This document shows, piece after piece, positions 1-9,004 of a DNA stretch of 40,235 nt. Origin of the DNA: Nitrospirota bacterium (lineage in GTDB: Bacteria > UBA2233). Positions within the stretch are counted from its first letter, which is position 1, and each line of letters begins with the position of its first letter. Both the position numbers and the translations under genes were made by a program. Location of the stretch: contig WOZJ01000010.1 in the NCBI GenBank assembly GCA_011620345.1, positions 1-40,235 of the forward strand. Reading direction: 5' to 3'. A model generated the notes under the pieces. It had not been told where the DNA came from, did not search any database, and saw nothing but the letters and a program-made list of their open reading frames with translations.

Positions 1-1
1 C

Positions 2-85
2 GTTAAGAAGCTCATGTTCAATCCGGGACAGGAGATTATTGACCCATTCACCCCACGAAAGACGCTGAGATCAAAGCTTAGATAG
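2..85 (+). CDS. possible C-terminal end of a gene entering from the left
   Basis: A reading frame is open from base 2 to a TAG at 83-85 and gives 27 residues that end in a basic tail (…KTLRSKLR). It could be the last part of a plus-strand gene whose body lies outside the window. The stretch is too short to recognise a family, and chance opening cannot be excluded. Confidence 0.22.
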   Translation, partial: VKKLMFNPGQEIIDPFTPRKTLRSKLR

Positions 86-288
86 GAAGACTCCGGCTAT
101 GGTTTATTTCGGCATGCTACCGCAGAAACAGGCTGCGGTGTAAACATGAACCAGGAGCGGCTTACCCGCATATCGATAGCTGTTGTCTGTCTAAGTAAAC
201 CGGGCCAGGTCTCTCGATGGGGAGCAACATACCAGCTAGCTGTGCAGTAAAACTTCCCGGGCGGGAGCCGACAGGCAGGCTCACCTCC
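86..288. other. non-coding stretch, no gene seen
   Basis: I see no convincing reading frame here. The stretch holds a 6-bp hairpin, CCGCAG (120-125) with CTGCGG (133-138), and a perfect 10-bp palindrome CAGCTAGCTG near 232. Neither has a T-tract, so neither is a canonical terminator for the minus-strand gene that ends at 289. Confidence 0.4.
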
Positions 289-2004
289 CTAGCTTCTTCT
301 ATTGAGCCATTCAAGTGTAGGGCGGTTGATGCGTTCTTCGTTTAGACCCGTATAGACGTCAATATGGCCCATATCCTTGTATACGCCCCCGTTCGTGACG
401 TCTTGGTTTTTTATCCCGGGCCTAATCGGCCCCCACAACAAAAGCCCGAGTCTGCTTTGGAATACCAGCATCGGCACGTCTATTTTTTGATAATCCCCGA
501 CGTAGCCCAAGCTTTGGCTAGCGGACCTGTAGCTTTTATCGAGCGAGCGCTTGAGGCTTTTTTGGGCATCTTGACGGGCCCTTAAAGACATTCCTGAAAA
601 AATTCCGTCCCCCAATAGATCACCGGCCAGTCCCTCGACGAGGTTTTCGACGGCCAGAGGCAAGGCTTGCGTGTTCACCTTGAAACCCAAAAGCTCGAGC
701 GGCTCGTTGGATGTCGTCAGCTCGAACTCGAACATGCCCACTGCCTCGAGAATCAGCTCCATCGGCCAATGACGGGTGTTGTGGGCCATGTTGACCGCTT
801 GACCGAGCATTGTGTTATTCCCCTCGGGCCCGCTCGAGAACAACCCCGTCAATGGCGAGAGGTAACCTACCGTCCCAAACCACCGGAGGTAGTCGGGAAA
901 CGGCCTTCCGGTTTGCGGGTTGTAAGGCTCAAGGTATATTCCCGTAACCGGGTCAACGGGGGGCGCTAAAATATCCTTGAACGTGGCTTCTCTAAGGTCA
1001 TCGTAATGAGGCATGCCGTACATATGCAAAGGGATTCCTAAATCGTTCAAGAAAGAGGTCGCAACCTCGAGAAGAGCCCCTGCCCCGCCCGTATTGAGCT
1101 GCTTATCGTAGGAGTACGTCGCCATCCCATCATAAAGGAGCCTTCTACCCGCAACATCGATGAGCGCTTGCAGTATCCTAGGGGACAGCCTGCCGTCCAC
1201 AACGGCCCACTCGGGCATATCGGGAATCTGCTCGAGAAGTTCTGACTCGACTAGTTTCCAGAGTTCTAGCGGAATCCTGATCTTCCACCTTCCCCCGTTC
1301 CCGCCGTCGAGCAAGATCAAGCCCTTCAAATCTTCCCCCCAGTATTGGGAGGCATAATTCATCGCGAGCATGCCCCCAAAACTCTCACCGGCCAAAAACA
1401 GCTTATTTTGTCCGGAAAGGCGCTTTGCTTGCTCAATCGCCTCCTTGATGTCGGAGACAAAGCAGTCCCACCCCCAATCCTTCATGAACGCAAGCTGTCT
1501 TCCTTGGGTGTATTTCGGGATAAAGCTTGTCCTGTAATCGATCGTGTACACGTCGTAGCCATTCGCAGCCAGGTATCTTGGAAGAAGCCTTGCTTTGAAC
1601 GTCTCGAGTTCGTCCAAGAGGCCTTTGTAGAAAGCTGCCGCCTGGGGGTTTTGGGTTAAGGCGCTCTGAACGGTTCTTTGCGTATTCTCGAGGAACTCAT
1701 CAGCAACAATATCCATGCCTTCGTCCGACATTCCTGCCAAAATGAAGACAGCGGCCCTTGGCTGCACCTTTTCATCGACCAACCTGTGGAGCCTTATTTG
1801 GTCTTGCGGGCCTAAAAAAGGCTGCACGCCTTTTACCCATGCTGTGTGGGTGATTTCCGGCTGCAACGAAAGCGCCCTTTGGCCCACAACAACCCATGGC
1901 TCACGGCCGGCATCGCCCGACACCTGGCCAAAAGCAGGGCCAGAGCTAATGGCCGGAAAAAGAACCCAAAAGATCGCCCAAAACGCCCTGACCCGCTTTC
2001 TCAT
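289..2004 (-). CDS. exported alpha/beta-hydrolase, large
   Basis: The product is an alpha/beta-hydrolase of about 571 residues with an N-terminal signal peptide (basic MRKRVR, a hydrophobic core rich in Trp/Phe, and a Pro/Gly/Ala-containing end before GQ), so it probably acts in the periplasm or outside the cell. The nucleophile elbow is GESFGG (Ser about 208 in this numbering), and a late MGHID supplies a plausible catalytic His. The segment between is longer than in simple lipases and holds an inserted helical lid-like region. I chose ATG 2004 because it gives a clean signal peptide and has GGGGG about six bases upstream; ATG 2034 and TTG 2046 are alternatives. It is the last gene of a minus-strand run of secreted hydrolases. 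The substrate is unknown; an ester or lipid is likely from the fold. Confidence 0.8.
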   Translation of the reverse strand: MRKRVRAFWAIFWVLFPAISSGPAFGQVSGDAGREPWVVVGQRALSLQPEITHTAWVKGVQPFLGPQDQIRLHRLVDEKVQPRAAVFILAGMSDEGMDIVADEFLENTQRTVQSALTQNPQAAAFYKGLLDELETFKARLLPRYLAANGYDVYTIDYRTSFIPKYTQGRQLAFMKDWGWDCFVSDIKEAIEQAKRLSGQNKLFLAGESFGGMLAMNYASQYWGEDLKGLILLDGGNGGRWKIRIPLELWKLVESELLEQIPDMPEWAVVDGRLSPRILQALIDVAGRRLLYDGMATYSYDKQLNTGGAGALLEVATSFLNDLGIPLHMYGMPHYDDLREATFKDILAPPVDPVTGIYLEPYNPQTGRPFPDYLRWFGTVGYLSPLTGLFSSGPEGNNTMLGQAVNMAHNTRHWPMELILEAVGMFEFELTTSNEPLELLGFKVNTQALPLAVENLVEGLAGDLLGDGIFSGMSLRARQDAQKSLKRSLDKSYRSASQSLGYVGDYQKIDVPMLVFQSRLGLLLWGPIRPGIKNQDVTNGGVYKDMGHIDVYTGLNEERINRPTLEWLNRRS

Positions 2005-2046
2005 TCTAGCCCCCAAGGTTCCAAATTTGTTCATAAAGCCTATCAA

Positions 2047-2181
2047 AGCCCAACGGGCAGGCTACCCAAATCCCCAGGCTGTCTAGTGACCCAGGCGGAA
2101 CGGGAACGCTTTGAAGCGCATCGGGCTTATTGATACGTCATCCTAACGCTTAGCAGTGTGCCTAGCTAGGACAGCCGAAAA
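2047..2181. other. spacer between GH3 and hydrolase genes
   Basis: This 135-base spacer separates the GH3 stop from the alternative starts of the next gene. It contains a perfect palindrome CCTAGCTAGG at 2161-2170. No T-tailed hairpin and no good promoter pair was found. Confidence 0.35.
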
Positions 2182-4287
2182 TCAATTTACAGAAAATTCA
2201 CCCTTCAGCCTTATATCTTTTGAAGAAGCCCCTATGTACACACTATATGTTATATTTTCTACTTCCCAAGCCTTTTTATCAACATTATAATAGGCTAAAT
2301 CTTCAACCTTTATGGGGATTGTAACCCTTTTTGTTTCCCCTGGAGCAACGGCTACCTTCTCGAAGCCCTTTAATTCTTTTACGGATCTATCTATTTTTGA
2401 GCTTTCAAACCCAACATAAAGCTGGACGACTTCATTTCCGTCAACCTCTCCCGAGTTTGTTAGATCAAAGGAGACATTGATGGTATCGTTCTTTGCTGCC
2501 GATAACTTGTCAATTCTCATGTTGCTGTAATCAAAGGTTGTATAGCTTAACCCATAGCCAAACTCGTATCGTGGTTCTAAATTATTTTTATCGATATATC
2601 GATAGCCATGATAATACCCATACGTTGCCCTTAGGCTATTGCGAAGCTGCGGCGGGTACTGATCCTCTGATTTTCCGAAGGTTACGGGCAATTTGCCGGA
2701 AGGGTTGTAGTTGCCAAACAACACGTCTGCGATGGCATTGCCCCCTTCTTGGCCAGGGTACCAAGCCATAACGATACCGTCAGCCTTATCTATCCACGGC
2801 TCCACGATAATGGCACTTCCAGCCTCCATCACAACAACGCACTTTTTTGAGGATTTGCAAGCAGCCTCTATTAATTGTTCGTCTTCCTCGTGCAATCTTA
2901 AATTTGCTCTGTCACCTCCAGAAATAAATAGAAATTCCCCTTCATCCTGAGGAGTCAGTGCTGCAATAACGACAGTAACATCGGCCTTCGAGGCTACGGC
3001 CGCTGCATCGCCCCCTTCAGACAACAAGACCTGAACACCGTTGCCGGCCCTATTTTTTATCCCTTCATAGGGAGACACCGTATATTCTGGGGTCACCGCA
3101 CTGCTGCCGCCATCCCCGAGACGCGCGGTATTCGCGTATTTGCCGACAACAGCAATGGTCTTTATCGTATTCCTATTCAGGGGCAATACATTATTATTGT
3201 TTTTTAACAGCGTGATTCCTTCTAAAGACGATAAATACGCCAGTTTCTTGTGTTCTTCGCTCTTATGGATATCCGCGTCAACCTTCCTTTTGATGTCGAA
3301 TAAGCCAAATCGAAACTTTTGCCTTAAAATTCTTTTTACTGACTCATCTAAGCTTTCCATAGGAATTCTATGGATTGCCTCTGCTATCTCTAGGGGTAGC
3401 CCGTAGGAAAGAGCAAAGGGCATCTCTACGTCAAGGCCGGCTTCTAACGCCCTCAACGGCCTTATTTTGAAGGCAAACCAGTCCGATACAACAAACCCAT
3501 CAAAACCCCATTCATCTTTTAATATGTCTTTAAGCAAGTGTTCGTTTTCGCTGCAATAGAGACCATTGACCCTGTTGTATGCGCTCATTACCGAGGCAAC
3601 CTTAGCGTCTTGAACGGCCTTTTTAAAATGAGGGAGGTACACCTCTCTTAAGGTTCTTTCGTCAATCACTACGTTTACAATCTGCCTGGTATTTTCTATA
3701 TTGTTTGCGGCATAGTGCTTTGCGTCCGCCATGACATTCTTTTGAGCCCCGTTGATGAAGGCAGCCCCCATTTCGCCCAATAAAAATGGATCCTCACCGT
3801 AGGTTTCTTGAGCCCTACCGTAACCGGGATGCCTTACTACATTTATGGAGGGGGCAAGCAGACAGTTTCTTGCCTTTGCTAAGGTTTCTACCCCCATGGC
3901 GTTTCCAACATTTTCCTCTAACTTTCTATCCCAGGATGCTGCCCTTGATGCCGAGACCGCAAAACAAGTTGACTTACCAAACCTTACCCCGCGAGGTCCA
4001 TCGGCAAATTTAAGCCCCGGAATACCAAGCCTTTCGTTATCGGGGGTGTCATAACCGGCGTTCAGCGTGGCAAGGCCCGTTAAACCCGCTATACTTAGCT
4101 GTCCGCCGCTGAGCTGCTCTATTTTTTCTTCTGTAGTCATTCTGCCGAGCAAATCGTTGACTCTATCCTCAATAGGCGCGGCAGGATTCTTATAGATAGG
4201 CAGTGCTTCATCGTTTTGCGCATAAGTAATGATCGGTAAAAAGAGAATAATGTTGGAAATGGCAATAAAGTTTCGCATTCCTTTCAT
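2182..4287 (-). CDS. glycoside hydrolase family 3 beta-glucosidase-type enzyme
   Basis: This is a full-length exported GH3 enzyme of 701 residues. It has a signal peptide ending in TYAQ, a GH3 N-domain (GRMTTEEKIEQ near 48; DAKH near 188-191), the catalytic aspartate in FVVSDW (Asp 269), a C-terminal alpha/beta sandwich, and a fibronectin-III-like tail (QLYVG, KELKGF) typical of the BglX/beta-xylosidase branch. Such enzymes release terminal beta-linked glucose or xylose from oligosaccharides; the exact sugar cannot be read from sequence. The gene is clearly AT-richer than its neighbours (about one third G+C in the line starting at 2221) and the N-terminus resembles Bacteroidota GH3 enzymes, so horizontal acquisition is likely. 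The start at 4287 overlaps the stop of a 45-codon ORF as ATGA and is preceded by GAGG at five bases. Confidence 0.93.
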   Translation of the reverse strand: MKGMRNFIAISNIILFLPIITYAQNDEALPIYKNPAAPIEDRVNDLLGRMTTEEKIEQLSGGQLSIAGLTGLATLNAGYDTPDNERLGIPGLKFADGPRGVRFGKSTCFAVSASRAASWDRKLEENVGNAMGVETLAKARNCLLAPSINVVRHPGYGRAQETYGEDPFLLGEMGAAFINGAQKNVMADAKHYAANNIENTRQIVNVVIDERTLREVYLPHFKKAVQDAKVASVMSAYNRVNGLYCSENEHLLKDILKDEWGFDGFVVSDWFAFKIRPLRALEAGLDVEMPFALSYGLPLEIAEAIHRIPMESLDESVKRILRQKFRFGLFDIKRKVDADIHKSEEHKKLAYLSSLEGITLLKNNNNVLPLNRNTIKTIAVVGKYANTARLGDGGSSAVTPEYTVSPYEGIKNRAGNGVQVLLSEGGDAAAVASKADVTVVIAALTPQDEGEFLFISGGDRANLRLHEEDEQLIEAACKSSKKCVVVMEAGSAIIVEPWIDKADGIVMAWYPGQEGGNAIADVLFGNYNPSGKLPVTFGKSEDQYPPQLRNSLRATYGYYHGYRYIDKNNLEPRYEFGYGLSYTTFDYSNMRIDKLSAAKNDTINVSFDLTNSGEVDGNEVVQLYVGFESSKIDRSVKELKGFEKVAVAPGETKRVTIPIKVEDLAYYNVDKKAWEVENITYSVYIGASSKDIRLKGEFSVN

Positions 4288-4421
4288 ACGAGCCTCGCTA
4301 TTTCATGGTATCCAAGTTTCTCTTTAAGCTTGACCACAGCCCCGAACTGCAACCCCTCAGACCGGGCTTGGGCTTCATGGCCTACAGCAAAAAGAAAGCC
4401 AAGGGCCAGTGACCAACGCAT
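4284..4421 (-). CDS. possible 45-residue secreted peptide or truncated gene start
   Basis: An ATG at 4421 opens 45 codons that end in TGA sharing four bases (ATGA) with the GH3 start. The product begins MRWSLALGFLFAVG and continues to EAQA, a convincing signal peptide with a cleavage-like AQA, then about 26 mostly polar and charged residues ending IARLV. It lies 30 bases after the glycosidase stop on the same strand and has the base composition of the host, not of GH3. The ribosome site is weak (AGAGGGG is 16 bases away). It may be a small exported protein coupled to GH3, or the surviving 5' end of a gene replaced by the GH3 import. Confidence 0.35.
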   Translation of the reverse strand: MRWSLALGFLFAVGHEAQARSEGLQFGAVVKLKEKLGYHEIARLV

Positions 4422-4451
4422 AAAAGATCGCACAAGACCCCTCTTTCGTCT

Positions 4452-6845
4452 CTAGGGTATTTGAAGCGTTAGGGGCTCGCCCAGCATCGCTTCGTAGGGC
4501 TTGCCCTTGATCAAGAACCGGATGCTCTCTTGGCCGAAGTTACCGTAAGGGTCTGAAAAGCGAAACTCTGCCGCGCCGGATGTGAGCAAGGGCTTGGCAT
4601 CCAAGGAGCGCGCCTGGACAAAAGGCACCTCAAACCCGCTCGTCACCGCCTCGTAGAAAAGTTCGCCCGTCGAAAGAACCTCCGCCCGCTTGATGTAGCC
4701 AGAAAACGCTTCGTCCTTGCTTAGAATAGAGCGTACCCTCTGATGTCGGTCAAGCAGTATGGCCTGACTAAAAGCGGCCGTCCAGCCAAACTGGTGCACG
4801 GCGGGCAGGCCGAACGAAAAGGTATGGCCCACCTCGCCCGTTTGGGCGTTATAGTTCTCGAACACCCCACCCTTGCCCGCGAGCATCCCCATAAGCCTTT
4901 GCTTTAGCTCATTGGCCTCTTTTTCGTAGCCGTATCGAAAGAGCGTCTCGAGCCCCGAGTAGGCCGTGACGATCCAAACCTGCCCCCGCCAGTACATCCC
5001 CTCGCCGTCGTGGTTGTAAGCGGGGTCGTTGTAGGCAACCGTCGGGATAGGATAAGCTCCGAAGAACTCCTCAGGGTTTAGCAGATGTTCTTCGATAACA
5101 GTACGAATCCTTTCTTCATCCCGGCTCACGCCAAGAAAAGCGGGAAACCAGACGGCCGGGGTGAGGGTTTGAACAAACTTGCCATCCCTTGCCTTGTCCA
5201 TCCAAGCCTTATCCATTTCGCTCCACAGGGTTGACTCGATCCTTTGAGCCAACCCTTGGGCCTTCCTTCGCCACGCCTGGGCGCCCTCGGTATCTTGAAG
5301 CTTCCGGCTTAGATCAGCAAGCGTTTCCATGTAGGCATAGAGCCACGCGTTGAGCTCGACCGAGTCAATACCAGGCCTTGGGATAAACCCGCCAAGGTTG
5401 CTCGTTGGAAGGTTGAACCACGTGTACCTAGGCGTATCATCCCAGCCGCTTTCGATGGCAGAGCTATACTCCATGAGCCCGTTATGGTTGGTATCCCTTT
5501 GATTTTCGAAGAAAGCGACGTAACGCTCCCCTCTTTTTAGCATATCGGAAGCAAAAGCCTCTTTTAGGGGTCCTTGAGGTTCTCTCTCCAAAACCTTTTG
5601 CACCACCCAGCCTTGGACGGGCGGCTGGGTCTGCCAAAAGTAGACCGACGAAAGGTCTTCATTGACCATGTATGGCAGCATGCCGCTGTCCAACTGGCCT
5701 TGAAAGAGCGTGGTCAGGTTCTCCTTGGCCATCTTCACGCCGGCCCCCCCAAACCAAGGTATCTCTCCCCACTCCATCTGCCCAATCGCCTGCAGGGGCG
5801 TATCCCAGGCAAAGAAGAAGTTGAAGACGGGCTTGGATGGGACGCTCGCAAACCCGGGCATCCTGCCTCTTGGGGCATACAGGCCCATCCTTAGAGCAGC
5901 ATGGGCTAACCGAAACAGCTCGGCCTCGGAGGCCGTATCTGTATGAGGCTTGGGAAGGCCGCGGAAAAAACCTTCCCAAGCCGCTTTGGTTGCGCTCCAA
6001 GGGTCTAACCCGCCCGCCAGAGCCTCCCTTTTTGCTTGAAGCACACTGGAAAGCGCCCGCTGTCCGTTCGTTTCAAAGGCAAGAAAGACGTAAAACGACA
6101 AAGACGCCCCAGCCTCAAGCCTTTCAGGCTCACCCAGGATACGCTGCGTCGCTTCCATGGCGCTGTTATCTTCGGTAACGCCTACAAGCTTGAATGTCGG
6201 TGCAACGGCACGAAACGCGCTGAGTATTCGTACTGGCGGAAGGCTCACGTCGTTAAATGGCGTCTCCAACAAAGCCGCATCCTCTGTTTTTTGGACGAGC
6301 CTGCCTAGCGTAAGCGAAGGGACGAACCCGGAAAACATGTTCTCCTGCTTGATCTTGAAGCGCTCGGAGCGAAACCAGAGCTCTGGAGTAACGGAGATTG
6401 CGGAAGGGCCGCCATTTTGAAGGCTACAGGCCAGATAAAGGACATCTTCGTCCAAAAACCCAACCTTGAGTTTGGCTTGCATGTCGCCATCGTTCGCCAT
6501 TTCTTCGATTCCATAAGGCCAGAAAACGACATGTCTCGTTTCCGCAGGGGCAAAGCGCCGATCCCCACCCAAAAGAAAGGCGATGCCCCCCGTGCCAAAG
6601 CTTCCGTTCGTGAAGCTCGTAAGCGCGCTGTAGTAGGCTATCCCCCCGAAATGATCGTCTTGAGTCGCCTTGACCCCAAAGTGTGAGCCGAAATCCGATA
6701 GAACACCGCCGAAAGTTTCGCCCGAGACGTACCGCGGGGCGCCTTCGAGGCTCACGGCATGGCCGGACGGAACCGGGCAAAAGAAAGAGAGGGAAAGAAT
6801 GGAGAGAAAAGGCAACCCCAAAAGCAAGCCCTTACTCGTAGACAT
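4452..6845 (-). CDS. exported GH63/MGH1-like glycoside hydrolase
   Basis: The 797-residue product has a signal peptide and an (alpha/alpha)6-barrel glycosidase domain of the GH63/mannosylglycerate-hydrolase (MGH1-like, YgjK-like) group. Visible landmarks are FFFAWDTP near 345-352, the acid-loop motif ESGWDDTPR near 465-473, YWRGQVW near 625, and FENYNAQTGE further on, where the Glu corresponds to the base in YgjK. The N-terminal third is a beta-rich domain of the kind found in these enzymes. The family hydrolyses alpha-linked glucosides or mannosides; the substrate here is not predictable. ATG 6845 is preferred over TTG 6857 because GGAGGG lies six bases upstream. The gene overlaps the preceding hydrolase stop by 14 bases, implying coupled translation. 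Confidence 0.85.
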   Translation of the reverse strand: MSTSKGLLLGLPFLSILSLSFFCPVPSGHAVSLEGAPRYVSGETFGGVLSDFGSHFGVKATQDDHFGGIAYYSALTSFTNGSFGTGGIAFLLGGDRRFAPAETRHVVFWPYGIEEMANDGDMQAKLKVGFLDEDVLYLACSLQNGGPSAISVTPELWFRSERFKIKQENMFSGFVPSLTLGRLVQKTEDAALLETPFNDVSLPPVRILSAFRAVAPTFKLVGVTEDNSAMEATQRILGEPERLEAGASLSFYVFLAFETNGQRALSSVLQAKREALAGGLDPWSATKAAWEGFFRGLPKPHTDTASEAELFRLAHAALRMGLYAPRGRMPGFASVPSKPVFNFFFAWDTPLQAIGQMEWGEIPWFGGAGVKMAKENLTTLFQGQLDSGMLPYMVNEDLSSVYFWQTQPPVQGWVVQKVLEREPQGPLKEAFASDMLKRGERYVAFFENQRDTNHNGLMEYSSAIESGWDDTPRYTWFNLPTSNLGGFIPRPGIDSVELNAWLYAYMETLADLSRKLQDTEGAQAWRRKAQGLAQRIESTLWSEMDKAWMDKARDGKFVQTLTPAVWFPAFLGVSRDEERIRTVIEEHLLNPEEFFGAYPIPTVAYNDPAYNHDGEGMYWRGQVWIVTAYSGLETLFRYGYEKEANELKQRLMGMLAGKGGVFENYNAQTGEVGHTFSFGLPAVHQFGWTAAFSQAILLDRHQRVRSILSKDEAFSGYIKRAEVLSTGELFYEAVTSGFEVPFVQARSLDAKPLLTSGAAEFRFSDPYGNFGQESIRFLIKGKPYEAMLGEPLTLQIP

Positions 6846-7875
6846 TGCTCCCTCCAAGAATTGCGGGCTCGACGTAGTTCACGAAGTACTCACAAAGCAG
6901 CTCCCCATCGTCCCATATTGGCGAGGGGAAGAAGTCAGTGAGGGCTCCTGTGGGTGCGTTATCAGGGTTCCGGTTGAGCTTCTTGAATGGCACGTTCGTG
7001 GCGGCCTCATAGAGGCTGACCCCGGGCAACGTGCACTGCCCTGCATTAATAATTCCGCTTACCGAGGCGTGAAAGCGCTCGCCTTGGACGACAAAGAGAG
7101 GGATATCAAGCTTTGGAGCATAATTGGTGGCTAGCCCAACAAACCCGAGGCCTTCGAGCGGCTCCCAGAATGCCCGTTCGTACACGCCTTCGGGAACCTG
7201 CCCGGCCATGTTCGTTAAGGCCGGGCCAACCCCTGGCAAGGGGCCGACCGCCATGTTCACGAGCGAGGCCTCGTCGCCCATGGGCTCGATTGAAAAGATC
7301 AGCTTTACCCTTTTATCGGCCATTAAGACCTTTTCGATGACCGGATAGGTCGCGCCGTGGCTAAAGCCGACAACGGAGATATTTTCTTTATTGACTCCTT
7401 CGAGCGATTCCGTAAAGCTCAAAATCCGCTCGTAGTCTTCTACAAACGTGCGTGAGAGCATCAAGACGGCAGGAGGAAAGGGCGAGCTGGCCCCTAGGCC
7501 GTAGCGGTTGGGCTCGAGAAATTCTTGTGGCTTAGCTGCACCAGCGCCAAACATGAACGCGCCGCGAGGATCCCAGGTAACGACGACAAACCCCCTTTTG
7601 GCCAAAAACTCAGGCGTAAAGGGCGGAAAGTAGACCTCCCAGGCCTTCGAATATTCCCAGCTTCCAGGGCATAAGACAATCACGGGGGCGTTTGGAGAGG
7701 GGCCTGCCTTGAGAACATGGACAACGAGCTCGCCTTTAATCCCGCCCCCCTGTGTTGGAATGCGCTGCGTTGTCTTAGACACCCCATCTTCGATGCTAAG
7801 CCCAGGCGTACCGGCAGCGCTCGCGCCCTTTGGCGGAAAGAGCAACAAAACCAAAACCCCCAGGGCCAAAGCCAT
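6832..7875 (-). CDS. exported alpha/beta-hydrolase
   Basis: The product has a hydrophobic N-terminus (MALALGVLVLLL, then GASAAG as cleavage region) and an alpha/beta-hydrolase core. It shows VIVLCPGSW (oxyanion strand), a RGFVVVTWDPRG strand-loop, the nucleophile elbow GFSHG, and FVVQGERFH where the acid and His are expected. ATG 7875 gives a signal peptide lacking the usual basic residues. TTG 7941 (adds RLDK…) or ATG 8019 (overlapping the upstream gene by 26 bases) would lengthen the N-region, so the start is uncertain. It lies between the lipase-like gene and the GH63-like gene on one transcript-like run. The substrate is unknown. Confidence 0.75.
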   Translation of the reverse strand: MALALGVLVLLLFPPKGASAAGTPGLSIEDGVSKTTQRIPTQGGGIKGELVVHVLKAGPSPNAPVIVLCPGSWEYSKAWEVYFPPFTPEFLAKRGFVVVTWDPRGAFMFGAGAAKPQEFLEPNRYGLGASSPFPPAVLMLSRTFVEDYERILSFTESLEGVNKENISVVGFSHGATYPVIEKVLMADKRVKLIFSIEPMGDEASLVNMAVGPLPGVGPALTNMAGQVPEGVYERAFWEPLEGLGFVGLATNYAPKLDIPLFVVQGERFHASVSGIINAGQCTLPGVSLYEAATNVPFKKLNRNPDNAPTGALTDFFPSPIWDDGELLCEYFVNYVEPAILGGSNVYE

Positions 7876-7993
7876 TGCCCCAAGGCCATGCAATAAGTCT
7901 ATGAGCGTGACAGGCGGGACATTCTTGTCCAGCCTTGCCAAGGCCCATACCCGTCGGGACAGGAATGCCCCGGCTATCGCTTCATGGTGCTGC

Positions 7994-8950
7994 CTAGAGC
8001 CTTGGCAAAAGCCAAGCATCCACGTCTGCATAGACCCGCTCCTTGCCAACTTCGTTGAAGATCTCGTGGTAAAAGCCATCGTATAGCTGAAAGGCCTTGT
8101 CCTGGACGGCAAGCGCTTCGTAGAGCTGATTTACCGCCTGAGGGGGAACGATGACGTCATCGGAGCCTTGAAGAACCAGAACAGGCGTGCGAAAATTCCC
8201 CGTCTCCTCCCAGATTTTGATCATGGCCTTACCCGACTCGGCCGTGAACCGAAGCTTCATCGGCTCGTGGCATACCAAAGGGTCCGATGCATAAGCCTGG
8301 GTGTTTTCCGTATCGTGGTTTAACAGGCTTGGGTCAATTTGGGTTCCGGGCAGTGGGGTGTCCGGTAGGAGCCTTGCTGCGCCGCCCAGCACGGGCACGA
8401 GAGCCCTGGCCGCCGCAACGTTCACGGCCACCCGGCCCATCCCTGGCAAGGCAAGAAACATGCCCACGCTAGGGTCCGATACGATCAGGCCCTTTAAGTC
8501 TTCGGGGTGGGCAAGCGCGTAGCTTAGCGCAATCTCCCCGCCTAAGCTGTGGCCAAGCATGAAGACCTTATCTACCCCCTCTTCTTGCTTGACGCGCTCG
8601 ATGAACGTCTTTAAATCCTCGACATAATAATCGAAGCGCTCCGGGTTCCAGCGTGGCCCCTCCGAGCGGCCGTGCCCTCTGTGATCGAGCGCATAAACAG
8701 AAAGCCCTTGATCCAAGAAGTGCTCGGCCATTTCTTGGTAGCGGCCTGAGTGCTCCCCAAACCCGTGCACCAAAATGATAGTCGCTTTTGACTGCGGAAC
8801 TTTCCAAGAGCGATAGAAAAGCTTGACCCCGAGCGCCCCTTCAAAGAAGCCCGTCTGAGGCCCAACCTCCTGCTGAGCAAACAAAGGCACGCAAAGGCTC
8901 AAGCCAAGGAAGCCGGCCATCGTCGCCACAAATAGCGTTTGAAACTTCAT
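7994..8950 (-). CDS. exported monoacylglycerol-lipase-like hydrolase
   Basis: The 318-residue protein resembles lysophospholipase/monoglyceride lipase (serine aminopeptidase S33, Hydrolase_4). It has VHGFGEHSGRY near 61-71, ALDHRGHGRSEG near 87-98, the nucleophile elbow GHSLGG (Ser 135), the acid in LQGSDDVIVP, and the His in FYHEIFNE near the end. Unlike cytoplasmic relatives it carries a signal peptide ending near FAQ, so it should act outside the inner membrane on monoacylglycerols or lysophospholipids. It opens the minus-strand hydrolase cluster, with AAAGGAGGGG upstream of ATG 8950 and a good promoter candidate at 8976-9004. Confidence 0.88.
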   Translation of the reverse strand: MKFQTLFVATMAGFLGLSLCVPLFAQQEVGPQTGFFEGALGVKLFYRSWKVPQSKATIILVHGFGEHSGRYQEMAEHFLDQGLSVYALDHRGHGRSEGPRWNPERFDYYVEDLKTFIERVKQEEGVDKVFMLGHSLGGEIALSYALAHPEDLKGLIVSDPSVGMFLALPGMGRVAVNVAAARALVPVLGGAARLLPDTPLPGTQIDPSLLNHDTENTQAYASDPLVCHEPMKLRFTAESGKAMIKIWEETGNFRTPVLVLQGSDDVIVPPQAVNQLYEALAVQDKAFQLYDGFYHEIFNEVGKERVYADVDAWLLPRL

Positions 8951-8975
8951 TGTCCCCTCCTTTCGTGATTACCCC

Positions 8976-9004
8976 GTCATAGAGCAATTCTCAACGCTTG
9001 TCAG
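8976..9004 (-). promoter_or_regulatory. sigma70-type promoter for the secreted hydrolase cluster
   Basis: Read on the minus strand, CTGACA (8999-9004) and TATGAC (8976-8981) are separated by 17 bases, 26 bases ahead of ATG 8950. The match is five of six and four of six to consensus. It is the best pair in the divergent spacer. Confidence 0.45.

Noticed and set aside
5659-6000. 113-codon minus-strand frame inside the GH63-like gene
   Set aside because: It overlaps the real glycosidase frame entirely on the same strand and has no recognisable features.
7876-8112. Longest possible start of the second alpha/beta-hydrolase
   Set aside because: The extension overlaps the lipase-like gene by more than 100 bases and has no family similarity; shorter alternatives are kept as uncertain.
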